The notes under the pieces: generated by a model
What the model was told of the DNA's origin: nothing
Databases searched by the model: none
What the model saw: the letters and a program-made list of their open reading frames with translations, nothing else
Assembly: GCA_903813345.2 (NCBI GenBank)
Contig: CAIIXF020000008.1
Location: 20,816,822-20,880,821, forward strand
Length of the DNA stretch: 64,000 bases
Direction of reading: 5' to 3'
DNA from: Owenia fusiformis
Taxonomy: Eukaryota > Annelida > Polychaeta > Sabellida > Oweniidae
Shown: positions 24,305 to 37,739 of the stretch, one piece after another
How the letters are laid out: every line of letters begins with the position of its first letter
Numbering within the stretch: the first letter of the stretch is position 1
Position numbers and translations under genes: made by a program

Positions 24305-26185
24305 ACCATCTCTAAACTGAGCAGGGATTCTACATGTTCATAATTGGGGTGTAAGGGGTCAAATTAAAAACCACCTGTGTAAGAAACCATTGGCAATTTT
24401 CAAGGTCTAATATATTTCATTTATTTATTTGGAGTTAAATATACACCTGACTCGTAATAAATACATGAGTAGGAGTACTTATCCATTTATTATATTTTTC
24501 AAAAATACAACCCCATTTATAAGATTTTGCTCTTTTGTTTCTGATCTCTGATAAAATCGAGAGAGTTGAAATAATGACAAACATATTTCCCCTTTGCAAA
24601 TATATCCAAAAACAATCTGCCCATATATCTAAGAGCCTGGCCTACATTGCAACATATTCTCAAAAGCAAAACCAATAAACATACCAAGTGTTAAACCATA
24701 TCCATACTTATCAATAAACAAATATCTATAACAATTATATATAAAAGAACTCTAATGATATATAAAATAAGTAAAAAATAAATAAAGGGTTCCCTGTTGA
24801 TGTATTCGTTGTAAGAGATGACAGCCTACAATTAACATGTTACTCTTCATCTTGATAAGCTGACTACATTCATTCCAATACAATGAGACATGCTACACTG
24901 TTATTTTCAATGAGGAAGCACAAAGGGCAACACTTCAATAAATCAGACTTGTGGATACAAGTCGAAAATCTTGATATAATGAAAGTTTTTTCTCTGTAGA
25001 AATGAATAAAGTTGTTTAAAGCTATAAATCATACTTGTTTTTTAGGTTGTTCTGTAATGATCACAAGGCACTTGTGCCAGTATGAATTTTATTCAAAATT
25101 TAATATTCACACTACTTGCATAATTCTGGGTTGTTACATTCAGCCTTGAGAATGAAGTTCTTTACACATAGAGTATATATAATTCCCTCAAGGAACTAAA
25201 TGTCATCATAAATATGACAACAAGGATTGTCTGTATGTGTTGTTAAAATGTGATATTTCTCTTACAATAAAAATACAATGCATCAATTGATGGCATTTGT
25301 ATGAAATGAAGTTGAATGTACAACATGTAAATCACCTTAATGTTTTGTATTTTATTCATGAATGGTTCTCACACACTTAACGAACCAGGCCTTGACTTAG
25401 ACTCCTATCTATCCTCTTCTGTCATTTATGAACTGGGAAAACAATAGCAAATGCGTCCATACTACAAGAAATCTCTCCCAGGGGTATCCTTACCAAACAC
25501 TAAAACACCAAATGTCAAAATGTCAGTGAAACAAAAAGAAAACATTTTCGTAAATGACACATTTTATGTCACAATGGACCTAGGCTATAGGGTAATAAAT
25601 TATTTCTGTCGGTCTTGGGTCAAACGGTCCAGATTTACACTAACAACCTCAGGTAGATCCCAGACACTTTTTACCACATTTTTCAATTGAATGCAATTTT
25701 TAAAATAGTTTTGGTTATGTACTGAAAACTCTGTACAAGTGAGTGCATCAAAAACAAAAAATATGGATTGATGAATGTCTTTCAATCCCAATTATTTTTA
25801 ACCCTATCCAGCATCAATTATTTTCTGATTACTTTTTTATGAAGTTCCAAATTCCTAGTTCAATGATGTTCAGTTTTCAGAAAAATAAGTTGACAATTTC
25901 AGAAACAGGAACTTTGTTGTCGTATTTAGCATTTATCCTGGTGTGATGTACTCATAATTGAGGATGTGGACCATGTTTTCCTTGTAATATGTCTTCAAAA
26001 CTAAATGAATGTCAACTTTGCTGTTACCAATGTCCCTCTGGACTATATATCAACTGGAAAATACAATTAAAAAAATATTCCAATTACTGAGTGCATATCG
26101 TTTGTGTATTGGCTATATCATTTCATTCATTCTAGTTCGCATATATATTTCTTGATTCCAATTAAAATGTTATAAGTGTGTAGAA
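24305..26185. other. AT-rich sequence, nothing recognised
   Basis: Frames at 25451-25690 (+), 25600-25791 (-) and 25743-25946 (+) overlap one another and show no recognisable motif or splice context. Confidence 0.5.
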
Positions 26186-26189
26186 TGTT

Positions 26190-26880
26190 TCAACACCGAG
26201 GCATTAACAACATATTTGGGACCAAAAGGAGCAATGGGGAAAACGAAATGGAAAATGGTATTAAACGTACGTAATATATAATGTTGTACTTGGTAAATAA
26301 GGGGATATACAGTATATTCCAAAAAGTAAGATCAATTTTTAACAATTGACCTTTTGCGATCAGAATTCAGGAATTTTGTTTATGGATACTGTTGTCACGT
26401 ATTTAGTCTTATTGGTGTGACGTCATATAGAAATGATATAAGAAATGATGGAATCACGAAATGTTGGACACGTGGCAGTTTTGAGCTAAAAATATTGTCG
26501 TTTCTTTGATGAAAACCATGGGTCGGATATTTACCAGGTATGCCGATTTGACCAGATCATGAGTTTATCTATGTATGTGCGAAGTTTGGGTGAAATTCAT
26601 ATTAAACATTGATGCCTATAAGCGCCCCCCGTTTTTGTCAAAATCGGGGGGCGCTTAACCGCTATCTAAATCATGTCAGTAAGATCTTAGACTTGGTATA
26701 TGCTTAGCATGAATGTTGATCTAGTCAAATCGAACGCTTTCGTGAAAAATTAATCAATAAAGCATGAAATATAGAAGATAATCTCTCAAAATCAAGCATC
26801 TAAATCTTGCTAGCCTAATTGTGACGTCACTAAAAGATAGAATCGATTTGGTGATCGCAAATCGTCAATTAAGGAACAGG
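26190..26880. promoter_or_regulatory. CpG-dense patch with two TGACGTCA sites
   Basis: About 25 CpG dinucleotides in under 700 bp, far denser than the flanks. It holds two perfect cAMP-response-element palindromes, TGACGTCA at 26418-26425 and 26822-26829, an ACACGTGGC E-box-like site near 26470 and the GC hairpin below. This could be an unmethylated regulatory element or promoter, or a young insertion not yet CpG-depleted. No transcription start or adjacent first exon is visible. Confidence 0.3.
26619..26657. repeat. 39-bp near-perfect GC palindrome
   Basis: TAAGCGCCCCCCG (26619-26631) and CGGGGGGCGCTTA (26645-26657) are perfect complements. After one mismatch the inner bases also pair (TTTTG/CAAAA), leaving a single-base loop. 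A very stable hairpin or cruciform. Confidence 0.85.
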
Positions 26881-26884
26881 AATC

Positions 26885-27870
26885 TGGTTTATTAAGTAAA
26901 TAAATAAATGGATACTTTGACAAACTAAACTCTGGATATTATTGCTTAAATCTTTGAACTTACCAGCAATTCAATATAAAAATGTTTTGGTAAGTCCCCA
27001 ATAGATGGCACATCTAACACCACATTATAATTCCATTTAGAATTGTAATTTTTATAAGATCAACAAGGTTCAAGCAAGATTCCAAAACATTTTACTTGTG
27101 TTAAGTAGCTTAAGACACAAAAGTTATTATCAGTGTATTTAATGAATTAATTAATTCTATCAAATGATTTGTTTATTTGTAGATTTACTGACAGTGAAAA
27201 GGTATAAAATATTATACATACAGTGAACATACAGTATAGTGGACATCTATATTTACAAATAGTGGAATATCCCTCATAAACAGTGGCTGACCATAGTGAT
27301 AAATGAAGAATTATAGCGGACACTGATATTGGATTTATACATGACAATTTGACTCATACACCTAAAAGTAGAAATAAAGCTTTCGTAAGTATGATTTTTA
27401 ATTCTCAAAAATTATTTAAGGCACTGCTGACATATTATAATGATAATGATTGTTCAAGTGTATGAGAAATACAGCTTTCTTTTTTATGTTGCAATTTTTG
27501 ATTCCTCATTTAGCATGAGGGTGATTATTCCCATCATCCAAACAAATATAGAACCTATCCAAAGGCATTGCAGCATTGGGAGGCTGTAATATTGGAAACA
27601 AGGAGTAACAGCGAAACTGTATAAATACCAAACTGAAAGTGCAATTACTATTCAAAAAAGAACTCATGATTCTTCAATACAAATTGCTTTTAGTAAGAAT
27701 ATGTGAAAATGTTTTTTTGGCTATAAAACATGTTTTATAAAGGTATAAAATAATAGAGAGGTCAATATGCTCAGATTACTTTATGGCCATGAGTCAATTA
27801 TTTTTTCACTAAGTTGTCCCACACATTTCTTATTTTTCAAACATGGATTTGTGTTTGGGAATGGAGAGGG
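26885..27870. other. AT-rich sequence, nothing recognised
   Basis: No coding or repeat structure that I can support. A weak 'AGTGGACAT' pattern recurs near 27230-27310. Confidence 0.45.
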
Positions 27871-27872
27871 CC

Positions 27873-28075
27873 CAAGATTGTGTTGCAATATGTCACTTCT
27901 AACTATAACATTGTGTTGCTATGTGCAACTTTTAACTACAACATTTTGTAGCTATATGTCACCTCTAACTTCATCGATATGCTACTTTGTGTCACATTTA
28001 ACAACAATATGCTGCTATTTATTACCTGTAACTATAACAATGTGTTGCTACATGTTACCATTAACTACAGACGTA
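27873..28075. repeat. 33-bp minisatellite, about 6 copies, reading-frame preserving
   Basis: The GCT/GCA anchor of successive units falls at 27885, 27918, 27951, 27981, 28014 and 28047. Periods are 33, 33, 30, 33 and 33, all multiples of three. The plus-strand frame 27767-28228 stays open for 153 codons through it as an 11-residue repeat of the type CCYxxLLTxT. It is the longest open frame in the window. No signal peptide, domain or splice context makes it a gene; a period divisible by three lets one frame stay open by itself. Confidence 0.65.
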
Positions 28076-28159
28076 GCAACAAACTGGCAGTTGTGCAATA
28101 CTGTGTTGATTCATGTCACCTCTAACTCATTTAATCTACTGATCTCCCCTGTGCCACAT

Positions 28160-28425
28160 GTGTTTCACTTCCAAAGGTGTTTGACTTTCATTCTATTTAC
28201 CAAGGTGTTTGACTTAAAAGGTGTTTGATCTTCACTTCACATTCACATGTGTTTGACTTAAAAAGAAGTCTTACTTTAATTTTACTTAAAAATGTGCTTC
28301 ATGTGTAACTTCAAGTTACCTACAGAGAATGGCATACCTAAGAAATTACTAGGCTACAAAGGTGTTTAACTTAAGAGAAAACAGATCTATGTGTTTAACT
28401 TACAAAGGTGTTTGACATTACAGTC
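28160..28425. repeat. Scattered AAAGGTGTTTGACTTA short repeats
   Basis: GGTGTTTGAC or close variants occur at least six times in 265 bp, irregularly spaced, directly after the 33-bp minisatellite. Confidence 0.55.
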
Positions 28426-28429
28426 AGAT

Positions 28430-31400
28430 TCACTGCCACAGGTTTTACTGCGTTCTACACATTTTCCCACGGAAAATCCCTCTTTCACATTCTTGGCCTG
28501 TTATCCTGATATCATGATCCCTATTGTCCTCTTGTCAACATTTTATTTTATTTTCATATCAGCTCAGCCAAGATTTTCTTACATTCTTATTCAAATGAGT
28601 ACATTTGTGACAGACTTTGTTGCCAGACACACACTCTTTCTGAAATAAAAATACTGATTATTCAAGATCTATTATGAATTCTTACAAAAACAGCAACATT
28701 TATATATCTTCATGGAGAAAGTAACAAGGAAATTTTCCCACGCGAGTACTGGAATACTTGAAGGAATTATGACATAATATTATTGACTTTCCTTAAGCAT
28801 TCTCCCCTCAGTGCATCTCTTGAATGATCTCCATCTAAATGTTGTTACTTCTTTTATTCAAGTTCTCATTATCCGTAATGAATTATAATATAAATATATT
28901 TCCTTTTCATTGCACATCCCAAGATCACAGAAAATCACAGAGGGATTAACACAGCCCCATTTAATACAATAAATAAATTAAAGATCATAACATCATTTCC
29001 CAAAGAGTCTCTATACTATGTTTGTCTCTATTTATTGTCCTGTAACCATAATGCAATGGATTAGCTTATTTAGCTTATTCTGTTCTTTCCTCATGCTAAC
29101 AATTCGCTCTGATTTTATCAGTACTGTTGTGGTTGTGGTGACTCTAGTGATTAAAATGAATAAAGCATTTCTATTTCTAATTTTGGTTCTTTTGAATATA
29201 GCAATAAAATAGTTTAAAAATGTCTCACATTGATTTATCATTTGAGACAAACAATCTAGGTTTGTGTTCCATTTCCCGAAAGTTACCATTTGTGCTTTTT
29301 CATGATGTTTGCACCAATAGAGAGGGTTCATTTTCATGTATACTTAAATAATGTAAAATTTGTCAAATCTATTGACCCAAAATGTAATAGTGCACATTAG
29401 GCCAAATTGTTTGCATTTAGCATGTATGGTATTAATTGGTTCAACCAATAGCTTTTTTTGCTTTAATTGAAAACTGCTCCATTTCAGTTTGGTATAATAT
29501 TTTGATATCCCTTTTGATTTGTTCCTGTATGAACATTTGCGTTATGTAACAACTACAGTTAGATACTAGTATTTGTTTTAGCTATTATAATAGTTTGGCC
29601 ATTTAAGATTTTGATTTGGTTGACCTCATGAAGAAACCCTTTGCTTTGGAAATAGATGCCACAGATCTTATGGTACTTCCAACAATTTCTTCATCATTGA
29701 GTATAATGTGAAACAGAGAGTGAAGAACTTACATTGCTACTGGTAGTTCTTCAAATTACAATGGAATCGAGTGGCCACCGATGTGTACTCCAGACAAAGC
29801 CTGTACAACAGGTAAACAATATGGCTCAACTTCCACAAAACATTTCCAATTGAAATTCAAGTGCTTAAAGTAAGTCCATAATTGAAAATATTTCTCCTTT
29901 GTCATGGCTGTTCATTAATTTGTCCTTATTGTGGACAGGTGTGAAATTGTAGGTTTTAACTGGATTAATTGTCAGGTAAAGCAGATCCCTTCAAATCAAC
30001 TGGACTTAATTTCCCCAAAAACCTAGCAATCTAATTTCATAACCCAACCATAATTGATACTCTCATGGAAAAAGCCAACAATATATGACACTTCATCCAT
30101 TTAGACAAAATATTTGAGATATTTAATGACAAAACTGTACATTTAAAGAGGATGATATGTTTCTAGTGGCACTTGACCCGTCATGCAAGATAGTGTCACT
30201 GAAACAGGTACTGAGTCCAATAGTAATTATGATGTCACAATTAGGGCTAATTTGAAGTTCTAAATGGGCCAAGATGTATTATTTATGCAATGCGATGTCA
30301 AACATTACACCAGGGATGACAGTGATAGCAGATAGATAGTAATTGAGATAATTAAGAGGACTCTATTTTTTGACAACTGAACATAATTTTTGGCAATGAA
30401 ATGTCTGAAACTGAAAGTGTTTATTTCAATTATTGTGTCACATCTAATCACCAAAACTTTTCAATGGAAATATTCAGGAATACCTTATTATAGCTGAATA
30501 TTATCATTGTGACAATTGACATTTGAATATACATAAAAGCAATACAGGATCATAAAGTCAAGTTGGTTTTGTGTAATTCCATATAACCTTACACTGATTT
30601 CAAAATTAAGTGTCCACACTTTTTATTCCATTGCTAAAGGAGAGTCTAGCCTATAAACTCCATGTTGATTTTTGATCTAGGTTGATAATTATAAAGAACC
30701 GCTATGCATACATCACATCTCTAATCTTCCTTCAATGCTGTGACAATGCATAGTAATTTTTAGATTAGAACTATAAACCTAACAAAAAGTGAAATTAAAC
30801 CATTACCATTTCCACATAAACCAATTGATCAATTGCATAGCCTGTTTGCTTATTGATCAATTGTGTTTTCACATCCTTGAGAATTGCCATATCGCGCTGG
30901 GTGAAGTTTATTGGGAGGAGTTATGTCTGGTCCACTGTTTCATATTCCTGGGAACCACAGAAAATTTTAACTTAAAGAAATCATGACAGATGGTAGCTTG
31001 ATCTTTCATTAACAGCAATCTTTGGATAGGAAATAAAAACAAACAAATAAAAACTAATACCAGAGATCAAAATTAAATCACATTAAAACAAAGATAAAAG
31101 TGACTTATTGAAACTTAGAATTGATAAAGACAGCCTTAATAATATCTGACATCAGAGGATGGAAATAATGCGCAGAGCAACTTTAAATCCCTCCAAGAAA
31201 GCTCACAAGAGTACAAATACAGGTATAATCATTTCATAGTCATTTCTATGATTTCATGGGAAGACAACAAGGCAGTGACATATTACACACATTATCCTTT
31301 CACCTAATATTTGACAATGTCTCAGGTAATTCCAAATTGTATTGAACACAAAGGTGTCAATTGCAACATTTATGTAACAATCTATTGACGAGAACATTAT

Positions 31401-31680
31401 CAACATGCCTAGGTCAATCGGTCAATGGTAAGTAAGGTATAATTCTATGTGAACAAAAAATAAGAAAGGAAACTAACATAACATCTTACTTGGTAAACTT
31501 TTGCTTGTTGACATTTATTGCATAAGTACAGTGAAATTGGAATTGTATACCAAGATTAATTTCATGAGAAGCAACAATGATGAAGGTCATTTGATGAATG
31601 CTTAAGAAAAATCATCAACAAAGCTCAACAAGGCATTAACATGACAAAATGTCACCACCCAGTTGGTCACAATATTATGA
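28430..31680. other. AT-rich sequence; one exon-like patch at 29.7 kb
   Basis: Apart from the candidate listed next, nothing recognised. Open frames on both strands at 29.0-29.3 kb overlap and have no motif. Confidence 0.45.
29724..29811 (+). CDS. Exon-like patch ending at a CAG|GTAAAC donor (tentative)
   Basis: The frame from 29724 to the donor at 29811 reads protein-like sequence with two cysteines (NGIEWPPMCTPDKACTT) in a locally GC-richer stretch. It would stay open to 29870 with a third Cys if unspliced. An alternative frame starts with ATG at 29761 in a good initiation context (A at -3, G at +4) and runs 17 codons to the same donor. The upstream acceptor is poor. Either an internal or a first coding exon is possible. 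No family recognised. Confidence 0.2.
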
Positions 31681-31684
31681 GTTC

Positions 31685-32185
31685 AATCTTAAGTCAGATT
31701 TGAATTTCTGAGAACTTGTAGATGATTCTGAAAATAAAATTTGGTCAATTTGAAGCAAGTTGAAAAAGAACTACTTGACCTTTTTTGACCTTGAGAAGGT
31801 CATTGAAGGTGAAATCTTAAGTCATATCTGAAAAGGTCATAAAGGCCAAATCCTTTTTGACCTTGAGAAGGTCATTGAAGGTCAAATCTTTTGAAAACTT
31901 GTAGGTGATTGTGAAAAATTGGTCAATTTGAAGTTGAAAGTCAAGTTGAAAAAGACCTATTTATTTAACCTTGAGAAGGTCATTGAAGGTGAAACCTCAA
32001 ATCTCAAGTCGTCAAATTTGAACTTCCAAGAATGGTTGTAGATGTTTTTGAAAAAAATTCGTCCATCTGAAGCAAGTTGAGATAATCCTTTTTTAAAGTC
32101 AAATCTTTAATCTAAAGTCAGATGTGAACTGAAAACTTGCAGATTGTTTTGAAAAAGTCAGTCTAAACAGTATTTGTTAAGTTAT
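31685..32185. repeat. AGGTCA-rich complex tandem repeat
   Basis: Three to four imperfect units containing TGACCTTGAGAAGGTCATTG then AAGGT, GTCAATTTGAAG and AACTTGTAGATG. The same family occurs once at 24.07-24.25 kb. The core holds palindromic TGACCT-N5-AGGTCA and, at 31869-31884, a perfect AGGTCA-TTGA-AGGTCA. Non-coding. Confidence 0.65.
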
Positions 32186-32194
32186 TGGAAGTTG

Positions 32195-35100
32195 TAAGAA
32201 TTTTTCACAGAGGCCAACCACCAACCGCCAAACATCAACCGCCGCCCACCTTCACAAAAAATGGAGATGATAACGATATGTGTCTATTTTTTTTGTGGAG
32301 ACAATACACACTAAACAAAATCCGAAATTATTCTTTTTTATTTTTAGTCACATTTCTTGCTTGAAAAAACAAAATGAGATTTTTTATTAATTTTGTCGAC
32401 ATGAAATAGGAAAACACTGAAAATACAATTTTGATTGTCATGACTTATCACATTGTTGAGACAATAGACGATTCTGCAACATCCTGATTTACCAGAGTCC
32501 TCTTTATCTAATGTTTGTTCTCCAAGAGAAGGTTAGGCTGAGGATCCCACAGTGACTGTCACCTTATTTTTTTTTCACTATACAATTGCCATATCATTCC
32601 AATGCACAATAATAAAGATACCATTAAAGAAACAATCAAAAAGGTGTAGACCTCAATACCAATATTGTGCATGCAAGATTATTATATAGTTCTATATACT
32701 TACAAATCTCACAATAATTAACAAAAAAAAGTAAATGAATAATGTAAGTCCAATAAGTGAGATATGTCATGTCATATCATAATTAGTGTATTCTCTCATG
32801 CTTTTTGTCATTTAGACCCATCAAAACATTGATTGAGACACATTGTACCAATTCAAATATCATTTCTTCTTTGTAAATAGATAAGTATGTATAAGTAAAG
32901 TGCAAGTAGTAAATATACATGATATACACCTGTATAAGGGGTTTTATAGTACAAGGTGATTGATTTTATTGGCCATTTCAGTTCATAGGCCACTACCACA
33001 AAAATCTCTGAATAAAATCTCACAGTAAGTCCCCACTCTAGGGAGTGATTGTCGATTTAAGTTGTCCCTTGGAAAGAAGTTAACATTTTGTACCTTATCT
33101 AAAGTTGTCAAAATTTATATATGAATAAGTATCAGTTTGAGCATTATATGTGTATAATATGTAATTATAAATTGAAATTATTTTTATTATTGTTTTAAAC
33201 ACAAAAAGTTAGATTAAGTGTAAATGTAAGGGTTTAGAGTTTAAGCGTAGTGCTCAAATGCCTATAAACTAGTAACTTTCCCACGGTCTTGGGCCTTACC
33301 AGCACGCTCCTGTATCTTCACCTACTCACTATACAACCCGACCAATCAAATGCTTTGTATGTTTTTGTATTATATATGTCTGTACATTATCAATGATATA
33401 ACTGTATTAAAGGAAGGCAACCAGCCAGGGTTGGGTATTGGGATAATAACAGGTGACATAGGCCTAGACCAACTGAGAGATCTATTCATTATGAGAGATG
33501 AATCAAACCTGAAGTTTCCTACTGAAATAAGGCTTATGACGTTCACGTTCAGAAACTTTCTGATATAACATGTAGTGAAATATAGTGAAGCATTTCTGTT
33601 TTTTGTTACTCAACATTTAAAACAGTATGAAAGATGACATTTGTAACTTAACATAAGTTCATTAGTCTACCATTAGTCACGGTGGCACAGATTCTTTAGA
33701 AAACAGTAACAGAAATAAGAATAAAACAATAATAAAAAACAGTGCAAATAAATATACATAAAAAATGTAAAACTTGACAAAGTGCCTTTCTATATGTTGG
33801 CAGGTTTTATTACTGTGAGAATATTCAGGTAAAAAGTGTTGACTGTCAATGCAGACAGTAATGGTTATATATGAAGCACTCTGTCAACACAGACCAAGAA
33901 AGAGCCCATATATCATCGAAATCTACCTTACTTATACTTCACTTGGAGGTGTATTCACACGACTTTCACACGGCTGCTACTGCTATTTATCCCTATTATC
34001 AAATCTCCAAAGTTATATCATAAAGGCACTTAACTAGGATTATGATAATAGGCCTGATAATACTCTTTGTAGTCAGTTTAGTCATGTTTTACCTTTCTCA
34101 AAAATAAAATTAACCCACTTTGTAACCCACTTTGTAATTCCAAAGAAACTTATTGTGAATAAATGAAATATAATTTGAAAATTAGTGGGAAATTAAACTG
34201 TCACTATTATTTGAAGACAATCCTAATACTGAACCTTTGATCCAGACAAGTAAAGCCCAATTGGCTAGAGTAGGCATAGTAATAATGTCAACAACCAAAC
34301 AACAGGTTATTTAGGCCAGTACATTAACAAATGTAGACAGAATGGCCCGGGCACGTTCCCGATCAGTGAGGTTCCCACGATCCCATCTTACGCTAGGCTC
34401 ACTTCAGCCAAAAAACCCTTGTGAAAATTAGTGTGTGCTATTACAAAAGTCAGTTTACTTATTTTAGGATCTACCTAACAATTTCCAATTTGATCATTGT
34501 GCTATATAAACAATATTTATGAATAAAAAATCACACAATAAGATTTCTATTTTGGAGACACCAGATTTAATGTAAAAATGGATCTTACTTTTGCAAGAAT
34601 AATTTTGATTATATTGTTGACATTAGGACTCTATAATATGCCAAACAATTGCCTCTTTACACAAGTTATGTTTGCACTCCACTGTATTTATGTATACATG
34701 CACCATAATCCATGCTCTACCAGAAATCAATTGCTGCCACATAAGGGAACCTTAAAATAAGACTTAAGCACAATGGGGTTTTACTATGTCGTGTTTGTAC
34801 CTATTATTTTTTTGCTCCTTTGACATGTTAATTTTTCATATAAAAGAATAACAAATCAGGAGAAAAATGCAAAGGTGGCTGGATTGTTTTTTACCTTTCA
34901 GCATATTAAGTTGATGCTTGTGGTGTTGTGGGTAAAGGGTCTTATCGGAGGAAAATGGTTAATAATGACAAGATACGCACATTTTTGGAGACAAATGAAA
35001 TATGCTTTACATTTATTGAGTACACACTAATCCAATAAGGCTTTATTGTCAAACAATTACCACAAATAGAATTAGATCTCAGAGATTCATATTTCCAAAT

Positions 35101-37735
35101 AATGATTCTTTAACATTTGAACGCAGGATTTTAGAACTATACAGAGCCACTAAGATATTGGATAGTCTGGGTGCGGATGTAAATGGCAATTATTTTTGAG
35201 GAGCATCAGTTCAATGCAGAGTATTGATAAACCAGTACAGAGACTTTACAGGTAAATTGAGCGACTGTTTGCACAAGCATGAAACAATACTAAGCGTATA
35301 ATAAAATCATTATAATCATATTGATTCTCCTCTGAGATGATTGGATACATGTACACAGCAGTGGTATACTGATCAACAACAATGCACATATAGTGAACTA
35401 TATGATCACTTTTACCTGAAGTAGATATTAATCTAGTGGCAACATACTAAGAATTATCATTAGGATGCACATTTAAAATACACTGGATATATACATATGT
35501 GGGTTATTTACATTAATGGATCAACTAAGATAGAAGATATTGGGAGAATATTGCTATTGTAATTTTACATGAATGGTTGGAGATTTGCAACACAAATAAT
35601 ACATGAATTATTTGATGGGATACTGTTCATTCAACATTTATACTCAATATATGATATATGGTGTTTTCGATAAAAACAAACAAACATAGTGTTGAATATT
35701 GTGGATTATAACAGTTTTGGATTACACGTAACTTTGTCTACATTTGGATCATCTGGATAAATGGCATAGGACAAGAAATAATTGATAATAGGTAAGTTTC
35801 TATTATTTTTCTCAAATCAATGACATTCATACATTGATAACATATTAAAAAAAACAATACATGTTCATTGTTGTGTAAATACATATACAATATAGGTCAC
35901 ATCATTTATCACCTAGATATTCTATCAACATGACAGATCAGAGAGAAATCAGCATGACATTGGAAATAATTATACCTAAACCTATACCACTGGTAGGGCC
36001 CCATTTAATGAGCCTTTTCTGGCATTATTTTGTAATTTAAGGCCAAATTATTCAGAGACGGGCCTTTGGGCCCAAATTTTTGTTTTTTTGTTTCCCCGTG
36101 CAAGTGTGGAAGTATTTTTTCTGACTTGAAATGTGGGCCCCATCTCCTTTTGTAACATCATGACAGTTTTCATGAATGTTCACATAATATATCCAAGAAA
36201 GGTATTGCGAAGGAATAATAAATGCACATGGGACACCTGTGTATTATTTGCATGCCAGTTTTTTCATTAGATATGGTGGATATTCATCAATATTATTGTC
36301 TAACACGTAGCTTTCGTAATAAAACAAAAAGGATTCTGATACCATTGTTCAAATTTTATAGTGTCAAATGAAAGAACAATATGACATACTAAACCAAAAC
36401 CTTAAATGAGGATGTTGAGCTGTCTGTGTCACATGACTTCAAGACACCCAATCAGTATTAAATACTGAGAAACAATATGTGAATGGATCATGGGAATGTA
36501 ACATGTCCTTTAAGATGCCATCGGGTAATTTCAATATCAACCTATAAAATATAACAAATAGTTATATTTTGATTGTGATATTTTCAAGTGTACTGTTCAT
36601 CAGTGAAAATAAATTAAGTATTTTGTTGATCTGAAATGACAATCAGTGTCACATTGGTGACATTACCTTCTAGTACCATACATTGCACTTGTATTTTATG
36701 TTATTAATGGTTAAGACATAATAGTGAAAATAACTTACTATTTCCTTTAATAAATTGCTGCTTGGTGTTGTAGAACTAAAAAATACATTGAATTATATTG
36801 ACATACATGTGTACACAAACATAAAATCTGTAAAATCTATTTCATACATGTACACATATACAACACAATTGTATGCAAATGAACTAATTGAATTAGTAAG
36901 CAATGACTAATTAATTTGTAAGTAACTGTGTTGCTCAAAAATAAAGCTTTGCATATTGTTAGATGTATATGTAAGTCTGACATATGGCCACCAGATGAAA
37001 TGCAAATCGGGAAGCAATAGGCTCCAAAAGGGCACATATACTTATGTCAATAACATATCTATGTACTTACCATTCTGGTGATAAAGCACCCAACAAATTA
37101 ACTGACCAATCTGTAATTCAAAATAATATATGTCAGCATGTTTGCAAAGATGGAGATGAAGGTATAAAATATATTTTATATGTTCAAAATATAAATAACT
37201 ATGACTGAAATATGAAATTCAATACAATAGTATCTTAGCATACCTACCAGGATGCATTGCATAATGTCTCATAATATGGATTGGTAATATGCTCATCATT
37301 TGCGTATCTTTATCTATCATTGTCTCATTTCATCATATGGATCTTCCTAATGCTCATTGTATGGTTATTTCAATATTGAAACTGGATACAAGTTCACTGC
37401 ATGCACAGTAGTCAATGTTTATGGTGTGGTCCTTTTGCCTTAAAATTTGGTCAATAGTTCTTCTGGGCGTGTTTGTAGTCATGCTCATCACACAGAGGCC
37501 CATGTTCCTCTTATAGAAGCCTATGTTCATCATGTGAATGCCAATGTTTGTCATATGGGTATGTATACTTGTGTGCTTCGGTCATATGGCTAAAGGAGTA
37601 AAGCCTTGGACTCTGTGCATTGTTAGCTGAATCATACCATGAAGGTGTTGTTTCCAAACCTTTGCATGACCACGCAGCGGGAATGTTTAGGAAACAATGC
37701 CTGAGTGGAATGAAGCAGCTATAATGCATTGAGTC
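32195..37735. other. Long AT-rich stretch, nothing firmly recognised
   Basis: GC-richer patches lie at 33280-33345 and 34335-34420. A plus-strand frame at 33350-33568 reads protein-like in its second half (GIGIITGDIGLDQLRDLF) but has no splice support. A 29-codon ATG frame at 34342-34431 has a strong initiation context. Neither is convincing. Confidence 0.4.
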
Positions 37736-37739
37736 TTGG

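Noticed and set aside
31685-32185. CRISPR array
   Set aside because: The repeats are long, imperfect and without regular unique spacers; the window is eukaryotic.
34342-34431. 29-codon Arg/Ser-rich ATG frame in strong initiation context
   Set aside because: Too short to separate from chance, with no repeat or conservation evidence. Noted only because the patch is GC-rich.
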